From Candidatus Cryosericum terrychapinii (lineage in GTDB: Bacteria; Caldisericota; Caldisericia; Cryosericales; Cryosericaceae), in assembly GCF_003570925.1 (NCBI RefSeq), contig NZ_QXIS01000028.1, positions 1 through 42,331 on the forward strand: a stretch of 42,331 bases of DNA. Direction: 5' to 3'. How positions within the stretch are numbered: the first letter of the stretch is position 1; the number at the start of each line of letters is the position of its first letter. The notes below the pieces were generated by a model that was not told where the DNA came from, did not search any database, and saw only the letters and a program-made list of their open reading frames with translations. The position numbers and the translations under genes are program-made. Below are positions 15,766 through 24,416 of the stretch, piece by piece.

Positions 15766-16449
15766 ATGCTTCCAATCCGCGACGACACCCCATCCCGCAC
15801 GTTTCCGCTGGTCACGTTCCTGCTGATCCTGGCCAACGGTCTCGTGTGGCTATGGGAACTGTCCCTTGGCGGGGGAGCGGCTCTGAACCACTTCTACTAC
15901 CAGTTCGGTTTCGTCCCCGGCGTCCTGACGGGTACCTATCAGGCCCCGTCGTGGGCGATAGCCCCGTATTTCCTGACGACCCTGACATCGATGTTCATCC
16001 ACGGCAGCTGGGGCCACATCCTCGGCAACATGTTGTTCCTGTGGATCTTTGGCAACAACATCGAGGATCATCTCGGCCACAGCAAGTACCTGCTGTTCTA
16101 CCTGGCGAGTGGCGTGGTGGCCGCCTTGGTTCAGTTGCTTTCCGGACCTACCTCCGAGGTCCCTACCATCGGGGCGAGCGGCGCCATCGCCGCAGTCATG
16201 GGAGCGTACTTCTTCCTGTATCCAAAAGCCAAGGTTCAGACCCTGGTCTTTTTCATCTTCATCGCAATCGTGCGTCTGCCTGCCTGGATCTTCCTCGGCA
16301 TCTGGTTCGTGATGCAGCTGTTCGAGGGTACGTTCGGCGCCGCTCAGGGAGTCGCTGTATGGGCGCATGTGGGAGGTTTCCTGTTTGGCGTTGTGATTGC
16401 ATGGATCAGCAGCAGGCGAGGACGGACCCGCACAGAGTACGAGGTCTGA
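15766..16449 (+). CDS. Rhomboid family intramembrane serine protease
   Basis: 227 residues with six membrane segments. The catalytic dyad is intact: Ser138 in GASGAI and His201 in WAHVGGFLFG. The oxyanion-site motif HxxxN is present as HILGN (84-88). A large first loop between segments 1 and 2 (about 34-70) is typical of bacterial rhomboids. The protein cleaves transmembrane substrates; which ones cannot be predicted. It starts three bases after mtnP ends, with GGAGGG rather far upstream (about 20 bases), so translation may be coupled. surE follows after 10 bases. Confidence 0.92.
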   Translation: MLPIRDDTPSRTFPLVTFLLILANGLVWLWELSLGGGAALNHFYYQFGFVPGVLTGTYQAPSWAIAPYFLTTLTSMFIHGSWGHILGNMLFLWIFGNNIEDHLGHSKYLLFYLASGVVAALVQLLSGPTSEVPTIGASGAIAAVMGAYFFLYPKAKVQTLVFFIFIAIVRLPAWIFLGIWFVMQLFEGTFGAAQGVAVWAHVGGFLFGVVIAWISSRRGRTRTEYEV

Positions 16450-16459
16450 GGAGGGACAC

Positions 16460-17293
16460 ATGCACATCCTTGTCACCAATGACGACGGGCTGTGGGCACA
16501 GGGGATCCAGGCTCTCGTCGCGGCAATCCCTGCGGATAACACCATTTCGGTCGTCGCGCCCGCATCTCCCCAGAGCGCCAAAGGACACTCCCTTACCATG
16601 CACAAGCCTCTGCGCGTCACCAAGGTTGAGGAATATGTCCATCCCGGTGTCGAAGCGTGGGCTGTCTCAGGCACTCCCGTTGATTGCATGATGCTGGGCC
16701 TCGACACACTAGTGAAACAGAAGGTGGACATGGTCTTCTCCGGTATCAACCATGGTGACAACCTGGGCGACGACCTGCCCTACTCCGGTACGGTATCGGG
16801 CGCCTATGAAGCATTTCTGTCTGGGTATCCCAGTGTAGCCTTCTCCACGGCATTCTCACGGACAGGAAGCACTGGATTCGATTTCAGCCCCATCACCTGG
16901 TTCCTGCAGAAGATGCTCCCTCTCATCCCGGGGCTCATTGGGATCAACCAGCCTCTCACGAAGAGCTTCAGTCACGAACTCAACGGAAGCCTGTTCCTCA
17001 ATGTCAACGCGCCCAACTGTCCGGTTTCTGAAGTCAAGGGAATCCGGGTTGTCCCTCAGGGACGCCGCCGCTACGCGCATCGTGTCACCGCCAGCGTGGA
17101 CCAGTTTGGAGCCCCCATCTACTGGATAGGGGGAGATATCCCGTCGATACCGCAGGAGGGAACCGATGTGACCGCCGTAGCCGACGGATACATTAGTATC
17201 ACGCCCCTGGGTATCGACCTGACGGACTACGTCCTCTTGGAGCGGATGCAGCAACTTGGCACGTTCGCCGGTCTCACGCCGGCCTCGCAGTAG
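16460..17293 (+). CDS. surE: 5'/3'-nucleotidase SurE
   Basis: 277 residues from ATG 16460, with GAGGAGGG 5-6 bases upstream. SurE removes phosphate from nucleoside monophosphates and is linked to stationary-phase survival. The metal-binding start ILVTNDDG (Asp-Asp near residues 8-9) is followed by APASPQSAKGHSLT and the GTPVDCMMLG and SGINHGDNLGDDLPYSGTVSGA motifs (shown by parts SGINHG and YSGTVSGA), all complete. It ends the mtnP-rhomboid-surE run. No terminator was seen before the next gene, 38 bases on. Confidence 0.93.
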   Translation: MHILVTNDDGLWAQGIQALVAAIPADNTISVVAPASPQSAKGHSLTMHKPLRVTKVEEYVHPGVEAWAVSGTPVDCMMLGLDTLVKQKVDMVFSGINHGDNLGDDLPYSGTVSGAYEAFLSGYPSVAFSTAFSRTGSTGFDFSPITWFLQKMLPLIPGLIGINQPLTKSFSHELNGSLFLNVNAPNCPVSEVKGIRVVPQGRRRYAHRVTASVDQFGAPIYWIGGDIPSIPQEGTDVTAVADGYISITPLGIDLTDYVLLERMQQLGTFAGLTPASQ

Positions 17294-17331
17294 ACACATC
17301 GATAACTGGTACCACGAAGGAGGACCTCTTC

Positions 17332-18984
17332 ATGGCACAGTTTACAATGCTCGACGGCGCCACCACGATCGGCGGCACCAAACTCCTGTTCGAGGCAGGA
17401 TCATCGCCCAAATCCACGCGCCTCCTGTTTGATTTCGGTCTCAATTATGCCACGATGGGGAAGTACTTCGAGGAGTTTCTCACCCCGCGCACTTCTGCAG
17501 GCCTCACCGACTACCTGACGACAGGTCTGCTGCCAAGGCTGAGATTCTACCGTTCCGACCTCACGGCACTCCTTCATGAGATGCAGCCTGACCTGGCCGG
17601 GAAACCGGCCGACCCCTGTCATATCGACGCGTGCTTCATTACGCATGCTCATGTCGATCATACTGGTTCGATCTCGTTTCTGGACGAAACCATACCGCTG
17701 TACGCCACGCCGGTCACGGCCGCCGTCCTCCGGGCTGTGGAGGAAACACAGTACAGTCCAGGACCCGAAAACGGCGTTACCGACTTCATCGTTCGGCCGA
17801 ACGATGGAGCGAACAAGCACGGTCAGCGGCAGCTTATCGACCTTGCCACCCCGGTGAAGTCTCCAGACTCCCAAATAACGGCCTTTCCCGTCGGCCCCAG
17901 CGTCCCGGTAGAGTTCCCGGGCTGTTGGGTCACGGCTTTCCCCGTCGACCACAGCATCCCCGGCGCATGCGCATACCTCATCGAGTATGACGGAGGGAAG
18001 CTGGTGTACACGGGAGACCTCCGGTTCCATGGACGCATAGGCCCGGTCACACGTGATACGGTCTCCCGACTCGCTGCAGCCCACCCTGACGTTCTCGTGA
18101 TAGAAGGTACCAACCTGCGCGGAGATGACACCTTCGCTGCTAAGGAACCGGCGTTCGCCCGCCGCTTCAAGTTCGGGTCCGAGCCGGACGTCGAGGCTGA
18201 GCAGAAAGTCGAGGACAAAGCACGTGAGGAAGTCCAACGGGCACGCGGGCTCGTCATCGCGGATTTTGGCATGAAGGACCTGGACCGTCTCATGACCTTC
18301 CAGCGCGTCGCAAAGGAGACGGGCCGCAAGCTGGCCATTCTTCCGCGTGACGCCTACATCGTCCGGATGGCGCAGGAAGCGGGCTACCAAAAGGACTACA
18401 AGAAAGAAGAAAAAATCGACCTGCAGGATCCCGACGTTGTCCTCTACGTCAAGCGCGCCGGCAGCGGCACCTACGACAAGGGCGACATCAAACAGGACTG
18501 GGCACGTTCGACGATCCTTCGCTTCGTGGGCTGGGCCCCCAACTCACTGGATGTCGCAGAGAAGAAGGAAGCGGTACGCGATGTGCTGAACGGATCGTGT
18601 CCTCGTGTGGTCCGGGCAGCTGAGGTCACGGCTCACCAGTCCGAATACCTCCTCACCCTGGGCTACTGGGATGTCCAGGAGCTGTGCGACCTGCATCCTG
18701 CCCCTGGGTCGCTGTACATCCATTCGTCGGCCGAGGCATTCAACGAGGAGATGGCCTGGAGCCAGGACAGGCTTGCCGAGTGGCTGAAGCTCACGGGCAT
18801 GGATTCCGTGCATATCCATGCGTCCGGGCATGCTCCACCGGAAGACCTCTTCAGTATCGTGGAGCGGCTTGCTCCGCGGCATGTGTACCCCATTCACACG
18901 GAGCATGCCGAACGCTATGTCGAACGATTCGGAGATATCGTCAGCCTCGTGGAGAATGGGAGAGGAGTAACCCTGGCACGCTAG
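17332..18984 (+). CDS. Metallo-beta-lactamase/beta-CASP nuclease-like protein (RNase J-related)
   Basis: 550 residues. The metal site is THAHVDHTGS (His105, His107, Asp109, His110), with further ligands in FPVDHSIPGA and YTGDLRFHG. The middle part (about 290-450) is a beta-CASP-like insertion with IADFGMKDLDRL. The C-terminus HASGHAPPEDL then YPIHTEHAE matches the end of the RNase J/beta-CASP ribonucleases. It lacks the long C-terminal RNase J domain and may be a shorter relative with exo- or endonuclease activity on RNA. Start is ATG 17332 with AAGGAGG 9 bases upstream. Bacterial rnj proper is not otherwise visible in this window. Confidence 0.8.
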   Translation: MAQFTMLDGATTIGGTKLLFEAGSSPKSTRLLFDFGLNYATMGKYFEEFLTPRTSAGLTDYLTTGLLPRLRFYRSDLTALLHEMQPDLAGKPADPCHIDACFITHAHVDHTGSISFLDETIPLYATPVTAAVLRAVEETQYSPGPENGVTDFIVRPNDGANKHGQRQLIDLATPVKSPDSQITAFPVGPSVPVEFPGCWVTAFPVDHSIPGACAYLIEYDGGKLVYTGDLRFHGRIGPVTRDTVSRLAAAHPDVLVIEGTNLRGDDTFAAKEPAFARRFKFGSEPDVEAEQKVEDKAREEVQRARGLVIADFGMKDLDRLMTFQRVAKETGRKLAILPRDAYIVRMAQEAGYQKDYKKEEKIDLQDPDVVLYVKRAGSGTYDKGDIKQDWARSTILRFVGWAPNSLDVAEKKEAVRDVLNGSCPRVVRAAEVTAHQSEYLLTLGYWDVQELCDLHPAPGSLYIHSSAEAFNEEMAWSQDRLAEWLKLTGMDSVHIHASGHAPPEDLFSIVERLAPRHVYPIHTEHAERYVERFGDIVSLVENGRGVTLAR

Positions 18985-19022
18985 GGACTTCCCGATATCG
19001 TGGAGATTTCCTCACACTCTCC

Positions 19023-19048
19023 GTAACGAAATCAGGCATAGTTGCGTA
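19023..19048 (+). promoter_or_regulatory. Predicted ECF-sigma promoter of htrA
   Basis: GTAAC (19023-19027), exactly 17 bases, then CGTA (19045-19048). The same element precedes the ECF sigma operon at 29046. It resembles Bacillus SigX/SigW-type promoters. Transcription would begin near 19055, giving a leader of about 54 bases. Confidence 0.65.
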
Positions 19049-19064
19049 TATACAGATGTATATA
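19047..19064. repeat. Inverted repeat over the predicted htrA start site
   Basis: TATATAC-AGAT-GTATATA, two 7-bp arms around four bases. It overlaps the end of the predicted -10 element and the transcription start, so it could be an operator. A second small hairpin (CACCT/AGGTG, 19082-19096) abuts the ribosome binding site. Confidence 0.4.
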
Positions 19065-19108
19065 TGTCTATGACGAGTAAACACCTGTTATAGGTGAGGA
19101 GGCACGAC

Positions 19109-20371
19109 ATGATCGACGAGAATGGTTTCATCAAGCCAGATCCTGAGGAGGCTCAGAATTTGGACACATCAAACACGGTGGAGGGCTACGTCACCCCCGA
19201 GACTCCCCCGACGGTCCCAGCGTATAGCTCCCTCTTGCCCCAACCTCAGCCCGTCCGGCGTTCGAGTTCTGGCCGCGTGCTCCTGGTATGGGGACTCATC
19301 ATCGGATTGCTGCTGGGCAGCGTTCTAGGTGGAATTCTGGGCAACTATGTCGTCATGTCCAACCCGGGGACATTTCCTTGGGCACGCACGGTATCGGCAA
19401 CGTATCCAGTAGGAACTTCCAGCTCCAGCACGACTATCGTCACGACCGAAGAACAGGCTATCGAGAACGCCGTCAAGATCGCTTCGCCTGCCGTGGTTCA
19501 GATCAACATCACCTCGGTCAGCCAGAATCCGTTCGGCTTCTCGTCCGGAACGCAGGAAGGTCTCGGCTCGGGCTTCATCATCACCTCTGACGGTTACGTG
19601 TTGACCAACAACCACGTCGTGGAGAATGCCACCAAGATCACTGTCATGCTCAAAGATGGGCGTGAGTTCAGCGGCCAAGTCGTGGGCACGGACACCACCA
19701 GCGATGTCGCCGTCGTGAAAATCAACGGAACCAACCTCCCAACGGTACAGCTCGGCGATTCGTCCACGCTGACCGTGGGCCAGAAGGTCATTGCCATCGG
19801 CAATCCCTACGGCTTGAGCCAGACGGTCACGACTGGCGTTATCTCGGCCCTCGAGCGAAACGTTCAGGCGTCAGCGACTGAGAACCTCGTCGGCGTTGTT
19901 CAAACTGATGCGGCCATCAACCCGGGCAACTCAGGAGGACCCCTGGTCGACCTGTCCGGCCGCGTCGTCGGCATGAACACGATGATCTACCAGGACGCAC
20001 AAGGCCTCGGATTCTCGGTCTCCATCAATACGGCAAAAAAGGTATATGACGCTATCATCAAGGACGGCAAGATCACGTGGCCGGCTCTGGGTATCCAGGG
20101 AGCCACGCTCACAACCTCTATTGCTCAGCAGTACAACGTCAAGGCCTCCCAAGGCGTCTACATCGTCCAGATCACGTCCGGGTCCGGTGCAGAGACTGCT
20201 GGGCTCAAGGCCGGAGACGTCATCACCGCAATCGACGACAAACCGATGACCACGATCGACGGAGTCCTCAGCTACATCAGGTCCAGGAACGTCGGTGACA
20301 CGGTCCAGGTCGTCGCTGACCGGGGCGGCACGACCAAGACATTCTCTGTGATCCTGAAACCTCTCGGCTAG
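19109..20371 (+). CDS. htrA: HtrA/DegP-type membrane-anchored serine protease with one PDZ domain
   Basis: 420 residues from ATG 19109, with GAGGAGG 6 bases upstream. A cytoplasmic N-terminus of about 55 residues precedes one membrane segment (57-80), which anchors the protease outside the membrane, as in Gram-positive HtrA. The catalytic triad is complete: His169 in TNNHVV, Asp199 in TSDVAVV, Ser275 in NPGNSGGPL. One PDZ domain fills about residues 325-420 (AGLKAGDVITAIDDKPM). It degrades misfolded envelope proteins. The upstream GTAAC-N17-CGTA element, shared with the ECF sigma operon, suggests induction by envelope stress. A strong terminator follows, so it is monocistronic. Confidence 0.93.
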   Translation: MIDENGFIKPDPEEAQNLDTSNTVEGYVTPETPPTVPAYSSLLPQPQPVRRSSSGRVLLVWGLIIGLLLGSVLGGILGNYVVMSNPGTFPWARTVSATYPVGTSSSSTTIVTTEEQAIENAVKIASPAVVQINITSVSQNPFGFSSGTQEGLGSGFIITSDGYVLTNNHVVENATKITVMLKDGREFSGQVVGTDTTSDVAVVKINGTNLPTVQLGDSSTLTVGQKVIAIGNPYGLSQTVTTGVISALERNVQASATENLVGVVQTDAAINPGNSGGPLVDLSGRVVGMNTMIYQDAQGLGFSVSINTAKKVYDAIIKDGKITWPALGIQGATLTTSIAQQYNVKASQGVYIVQITSGSGAETAGLKAGDVITAIDDKPMTTIDGVLSYIRSRNVGDTVQVVADRGGTTKTFSVILKPLG

Positions 20372-20400
20372 TAGACTCCAGTACCTGCTCAGTTTTGAAG

Positions 20401-20431
20401 GAGAGACCCGGCACAATGTGCCGGGTCTCTC
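20401..20431 (+). terminator. Terminator after htrA
   Basis: Arms GAGAGACCCGGC and GCCGGGTCTCTC form a 12-bp perfect stem, extendable to 15 bp. It lies 29 bases after the stop codon. The 3' side is not T-rich, so efficiency is uncertain. Confidence 0.7.
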
Positions 20432-20557
20432 ATGTTGTGCCCACCTTGCCAACAATGAAAACAAGGCAATCCTGTACATGGATGCAGGTGAGTCTGTCCG
20501 AATCCAGCAGGACGGAGGCATAGATGAGAACAACGCGGAACCTCAGGGCAGGGACTC

Positions 20558-21013
20558 ATGAGTGAGATGACACATCTGGTGCGACCCGACCTCCACGTCG
20601 CGCTCGACTGCCCTGTACACTGGACCGTCATGGAACTGGACGAACAGACAGGACTACGGGCATCCAACCCCACGGACCCGCGTGTCGCCCTGCAGGTTAC
20701 GTGTGATGAGTCCAGCTCGCCGCTGAACGAAGTGTCTGAACGTCGCCGCAACGGCTTGCCGGAAGACGCCCTGCGTGAACAGGGAACACTGAGAAGGGGA
20801 AAGGTGGATGAAGACGGCCGAGCAAGTCCCGTCGATCCGCCTCTTGAAGCGCTAACATTCCGCGCACGCGACGGCTCGTTCGTCTATCGGGTCCTGATCG
20901 CAAAGGACACAGGGCACCGATGGACCGTTCGCCTCGAGACGCTCCAGCGCAAGGAGTGGTGGCAGGAGAGCCAGACGCTGGAAACAATGCTGGCTAGCCT
21001 GCTCTTGCTGTAG
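20558..21013 (+). CDS. Unknown 151-residue protein, possibly PsbP/DUF1795-like
   Basis: A 151-residue soluble protein with no signal peptide. A purine-rich AGGGCAGGGA lies before ATG 20558. The start (HVALDCPVHWTV) and the end (YRVLIAKDTGHRWTVRLET, then QESQTLETMLASLLLL) have the layout of PsbP/DUF1795-type domains: a strand with a P-x-x-W motif, a central sheet and a final helix ending in SL. This is a pattern resemblance only. It stops 6 bases before the convergent mgsA stop codon with no terminator between, so the two transcripts must overlap. Confidence 0.5.
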   Translation: MSEMTHLVRPDLHVALDCPVHWTVMELDEQTGLRASNPTDPRVALQVTCDESSSPLNEVSERRRNGLPEDALREQGTLRRGKVDEDGRASPVDPPLEALTFRARDGSFVYRVLIAKDTGHRWTVRLETLQRKEWWQESQTLETMLASLLLL

Positions 21014-21019
21014 AAGAAC

Positions 21020-21421
21020 CTACGTCTCAGGTAACTCCTTGACGCCCTGCAACTCCTTGAGATGCCCGAGGACCAGCCTTGCCGTCGCGATGTTGGTCGC
21101 GAGGGGGACGTTATTGACATCACAGATCTTGAGCACGGCGTTGATATCTGGCTCATGAGGATGTGCGGTCAGAGGATCCCTGAGGAAGACGACTGCCTTG
21201 ATTTCGTCGGAGGCGATCATCGAACCAATCTGAAGGTCCCCACCTTTCTCTCCAGAATTCACTCTGATGACGTGAAGGCCGGTCAATTCTTCGATGAGAC
21301 CACCTGTGCTCTTTGTGGCAACCAGCTCCTCCTGAGCCAGCATCTCCTTAAAATCCCTGCACAGCGCGATTATCTCGGGCTTCTTGCGGTCATGCGCGAT
21401 CAGTGCAACTCTTGTTCTCAT
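21020..21421 (-). CDS. mgsA: Methylglyoxal synthase
   Basis: 133 residues. MgsA converts dihydroxyacetone phosphate to methylglyoxal and phosphate, a bypass of lower glycolysis under phosphate limitation. Visible are ALIAHDRKK at the N-terminus (the conserved His-Asp), NSGEKGGDLQIGSMI (the phosphate-binding loop and catalytic Asp; canonical SGPxGGD here reads SGEKGGD), RDPLTAHPHEPDINAVLKICD, and ATNIATA. All catalytic acids appear kept. The start codon follows a TAGAAT -10 box by 6 bases without a Shine-Dalgarno sequence, so the mRNA is probably leaderless. Confidence 0.88.
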   Translation of the reverse strand: MRTRVALIAHDRKKPEIIALCRDFKEMLAQEELVATKSTGGLIEELTGLHVIRVNSGEKGGDLQIGSMIASDEIKAVVFLRDPLTAHPHEPDINAVLKICDVNNVPLATNIATARLVLGHLKELQGVKELPET

Positions 21422-21672
21422 GTGTCCATTCTACCATACAAGAGTATGAATCAACAAGGCTTTTTCAGGCATCCTTCGCAGTTCGGGTTATCCACAGGAT
21501 ATTGTGAATATCTGTGGAACGCAATTCTGGGTAAGTCTCAACTACAATATTGATGCCGTGTTCTCGTTGCACAGCAGTCCACAGGCTTCAACAGAGCCGG
21601 CGACAGCGTCAAACCCGCTGTGGATAACGCGTCTGCATCTCGAAAAGTTATCCACAGTGCCTGTGGATAGTG
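21422..21672. other. Intergenic DnaA-box cluster between mgsA and the DUF721 gene
   Basis: Exact DnaA boxes TTATCCACA/TGTGGATAA lie at 21488-21496 (plus), 21619-21627 (minus) and 21648-21656 (plus). TGTGGATAG at 21662-21670 differs by one base. The stretch between is fairly A+T-rich (around 21540-21555, CTACAATATTGATG). This 250-base gap holds the densest exact-box cluster in the window and is a candidate for oriC or part of it. Confidence 0.65.
21428..21433 (-). promoter_or_regulatory. -10 box of mgsA, predicted leaderless
   Basis: On the minus strand TAGAAT is followed by six bases (GGACAC) and then the mgsA ATG. The -35 box is less clear: TTGATT lies 15 bases or TTGTTG 18 bases upstream. 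Confidence 0.55.
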
Positions 21673-22254
21673 TCAGTACTTCCTTGACGTCGCCCGGTTC
21701 GTCCGACGTTTCTGCTGTTCCTGGTGTCGCCAGATGTCCCAGCGCAGCCAAGCCTCGTAGGCATGCAGAAACGAGAGTCGCAGAGCAGGGTTCTGAATGA
21801 CCTGCACTGCCTTCTCGGTTCTCGCCTTCTGCTCCGGAGACAGCTGAATCGTGGCAGCCAGAGAATCCGGATCCGCCGGGACAACAGAAGACGTGACCTG
21901 CGGCCGACGAATGCGGACCTCGTGGACGTTGTCGAGCCCAAAGGACAGATCTGTCACGAGCTTGCCACCCATGTGAGCATTCAAGCGTTCTACAATGAGG
22001 ATTTTCTGCTCAGACAAGACCTGCATGATGGATGAATTGGCGCAGAGAATCGTCAGTGTTCCATTCTTGAACTGAGCAGGATGAGAGTTACGGGCGACGT
22101 ACGCGCCGATGGTATGCTCACTCCACAAAGACTGGACCGCGGGCCAGACCTCGCCCAGTGACTGAACCTTGATGCCCTTGTCGAGGCGACCGGTACGCCG
22201 CATCTCGTCGATAACCTCTCCGATGCGCTCCATACTGTTATCGTTTCTTCTCAC
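21673..22254 (-). CDS. DUF721 protein (DciA-like helicase loader candidate)
   Basis: 193 residues starting at GTG 22254, which overlaps the recF stop by four bases (GTGA). An ATG eight codons in is an alternative. DUF721 features appear in EVWPAVQSLWSEHTIGAYV, then HPAQFKNGTLTILCANSSIMQVLSEQK and ERLNAHMGGKLVTDL (shown by parts GTLTILCANSS and LVTDL). In many bacteria DUF721 proteins are DciA, which helps load the replicative helicase DnaB. The C-terminal 60 residues are basic and charged and extend beyond the core domain. The dnaA-dnaN-recF-DUF721 order is a standard origin arrangement. Confidence 0.8.
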   Translation of the reverse strand: MRRNDNSMERIGEVIDEMRRTGRLDKGIKVQSLGEVWPAVQSLWSEHTIGAYVARNSHPAQFKNGTLTILCANSSIMQVLSEQKILIVERLNAHMGGKLVTDLSFGLDNVHEVRIRRPQVTSSVVPADPDSLAATIQLSPEQKARTEKAVQVIQNPALRLSFLHAYEAWLRWDIWRHQEQQKRRTNRATSRKY

Positions 22255-23318
22255 AACCGTACGGACGTAGCGTTCAGTCCGCCTCCAAGACGCGCAACAT
22301 CAAAGGTTGTGATAAAGACCTGTTCGAACCTCGCCAGGAGATGAACCAGCCGATCAAGGTTCGGTATGTCGATATCGCCTTCCAGATCGTCCAGCAGGAG
22401 CACCGGGTATTCTCCCGTGACCCTCCGTGTATATTCGGCACCTGCAAAGATAAGCAGCAGTGCCACCAGCTTCGCCTCGCCCAGTGACGCCGAGTCCCGC
22501 AACTGCTTTTTTCCTCGGAGCAGGACAAAATCGTCGAGGTGACACCCGGCCAGGCACGCATGTCGTGCCAGTTCCCGGTCCCGGATAGCACAGATGGATT
22601 CGGCGGAAATGGGCCGGGGATCATAGAGAATAGACACATCCGACAGCGGTTCAAACAACCCGTCGGCAATCAGGCGTGTCATCGCCAGACCCACAGCGGC
22701 GAGAGCCGATCGCCTCTTTGCACAAATGGTGGTTGTCAGAGCAACAATCTGCTCATCGAACAGGTCCAGCAGGGACGCGTCGACGACGCCAGAGCCCGAC
22801 TGCCGCAGCAGGGCGTTCTTGCGTGTCATGACGGCCGAGTATGCAGAGAGTGCTTCCAGATAGGTGCGATCACACGACGCGATCAGGAGATTGATATACT
22901 GGCGTCTCACCGAGGGCATGCCCTTGACCAGAAACAGCGAACCGAAGTTAAACTGGGCCACGCGAAGCCCACCGATAAGACGGATAAACCCATGGTAGAC
23001 AGTACCATCGATACGAAGTTCCTTGCGCCCCTCCGTCGTGAACATGGCCTGCACCGCATGACTGACTGACCCTCCGGCGACCGGGTCACGCGTCCGATAC
23101 CTGCCGCCGACGACAAAATAGGACTCCCCGTCCCTGATAAGCTCCGCATTTGTCAGCCCCAGACATGATTTTCCAGAGGCCAGAAAATGTACGGCATCAA
23201 GGAGCGTTGTCTTGCCTGCGCCGTTGCTGCCTTCGACAGCAGTGATGGGTGCAGTGATGTCAATACGCTGTTCGGCCAGTGCCCTGAATCCCTGTACCCA
23301 AAGCGATTCCAGATACAT
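22251..23318 (-). CDS. recF: DNA replication and repair protein RecF
   Basis: 355 residues, normal length. RecF helps load RecA at gaps. The Walker A box is in EGSNGAGKTTLLDAV (about 29-43), after LESLWVQGFRAL. The signature motif is near DSASLGEAKLVALLLIFAGAE, with RDSASLGEAK replacing the usual LSQGQQ-type sequence. The Walker B is YPVLLLDDLEGDID, where the usual LLDD(V/I)xxELD pattern is recognisable. It lies 18 bases after dnaN and overlaps the DUF721 gene by four bases. The signature loop is more divergent than usual. Confidence 0.88.
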   Translation of the reverse strand: MYLESLWVQGFRALAEQRIDITAPITAVEGSNGAGKTTLLDAVHFLASGKSCLGLTNAELIRDGESYFVVGGRYRTRDPVAGGSVSHAVQAMFTTEGRKELRIDGTVYHGFIRLIGGLRVAQFNFGSLFLVKGMPSVRRQYINLLIASCDRTYLEALSAYSAVMTRKNALLRQSGSGVVDASLLDLFDEQIVALTTTICAKRRSALAAVGLAMTRLIADGLFEPLSDVSILYDPRPISAESICAIRDRELARHACLAGCHLDDFVLLRGKKQLRDSASLGEAKLVALLLIFAGAEYTRRVTGEYPVLLLDDLEGDIDIPNLDRLVHLLARFEQVFITTFDVARLGGGLNATSVRL

Positions 23319-23336
23319 TGCCCTCCGAGGAGGCGA

Positions 23337-24416
23337 CTACTCCATCTGCTTGTGTGGCATGACAAGGTACAGGAAATCTTCCTTGCCCTGGTCCTTGATA
23401 ACCACCGGATGAACAGCACTGTTCATATGCAGTTCCGCATTCTCGGTACCGACAGAGGAAATGCCGTCCAGAAGTTTTGTCCCGAAGAACGAAACAGAAA
23501 GACCCCCACCCTCTCCCTCATAACCCAGTTCATCACTGGCATTGCCCTGATCCTGGGCCGTGCCCTGAACAGTCAGCCGCCCTTCCTTGAATGAGAGTGT
23601 GATGACATCGGTTCCGCCAAAAACGACGGCACCGACCCGGCGCAATGCGTCCAGCAACTCTGACTTCTTGACATTCACCGTATATTCCCATTCACGAGGT
23701 ACGATGTCGTTGTAGTTGGGAAACTCGGCGCCAATGAGGAGAGAGATAATTTGCGTATCACCAGACGAAAACAGACACTCATCCTCGGTAATAACACAAT
23801 GAACGTCACCAGTCGGCTTGAATGATTCAAAGACTTTTGTCGGAACGATCGCTCTCAGCGGTTCACGCTTGAAGTCAAACTGAACGTATCCGAGGCGCCG
23901 TGAATCCGTCGCGACAAACCGGAAATAGTCTTTTGTCTGCTCAAGCAAGATTCCCTGAAACTCGAGGCGCCGTTTCTCATTATGTTCTACACACGGAAGA
24001 ACACGGTCGATGGCACTGGAATATTCATTCAGGCTAAACTGATATTCTCGACCTTCCTTAATCTCCGGGATGCTTGGAAATGTATCCATCTGGTAGCATG
24101 CGAGATCATAGTGCGCCTTGCCGGATGATATCTGAAGTTTCTTGTCGTCTCCTTCAATTATAAGTTCGCCAGACAAGGCTGAAACAATGTCCTTTAGAAA
24201 CTTGAAGGGAACCAGGGCACGTCCGGCTTCTGCAACTTCAGCCGGTTCGGCGTTTACCAGATACGTCGTCAGGTCAGTACTTGTTAATTGAAGCGTCGTA
24301 CCGTTTGCAGAAAGGAGAACGGCATCCGACGTGAAGGTCGAGCTTTTCTGTTGGATGACTTTGCCGTGCTGTGCTAGTTTCTTGCTCAAACCTTCAGCTT
24401 TTGTCGTGAGTTTCAT
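23337..24416 (-). CDS. dnaN: DNA polymerase III beta subunit (sliding clamp)
   Basis: 359 residues, with the three-domain layout of the beta clamp. Recognisable parts are LVPFKFLKDIVSAL, the LACYQMDTFPSIPE strand pair, and FRFVATDSRRLGYVQ near residue 170. LVMPHKQME is at the C-terminus, where most clamps end in (Y)xxMPMR(L). Start is ATG 24416 with AGGAGGAAAG just upstream. It is preceded by the DnaA-box-bearing gap and followed 18 bases later by recF, so dnaN-recF-DUF721 is an operon. Confidence 0.92.
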   Translation of the reverse strand: MKLTTKAEGLSKKLAQHGKVIQQKSSTFTSDAVLLSANGTTLQLTSTDLTTYLVNAEPAEVAEAGRALVPFKFLKDIVSALSGELIIEGDDKKLQISSGKAHYDLACYQMDTFPSIPEIKEGREYQFSLNEYSSAIDRVLPCVEHNEKRRLEFQGILLEQTKDYFRFVATDSRRLGYVQFDFKREPLRAIVPTKVFESFKPTGDVHCVITEDECLFSSGDTQIISLLIGAEFPNYNDIVPREWEYTVNVKKSELLDALRRVGAVVFGGTDVITLSFKEGRLTVQGTAQDQGNASDELGYEGEGGGLSVSFFGTKLLDGISSVGTENAELHMNSAVHPVVIKDQGKEDFLYLVMPHKQME

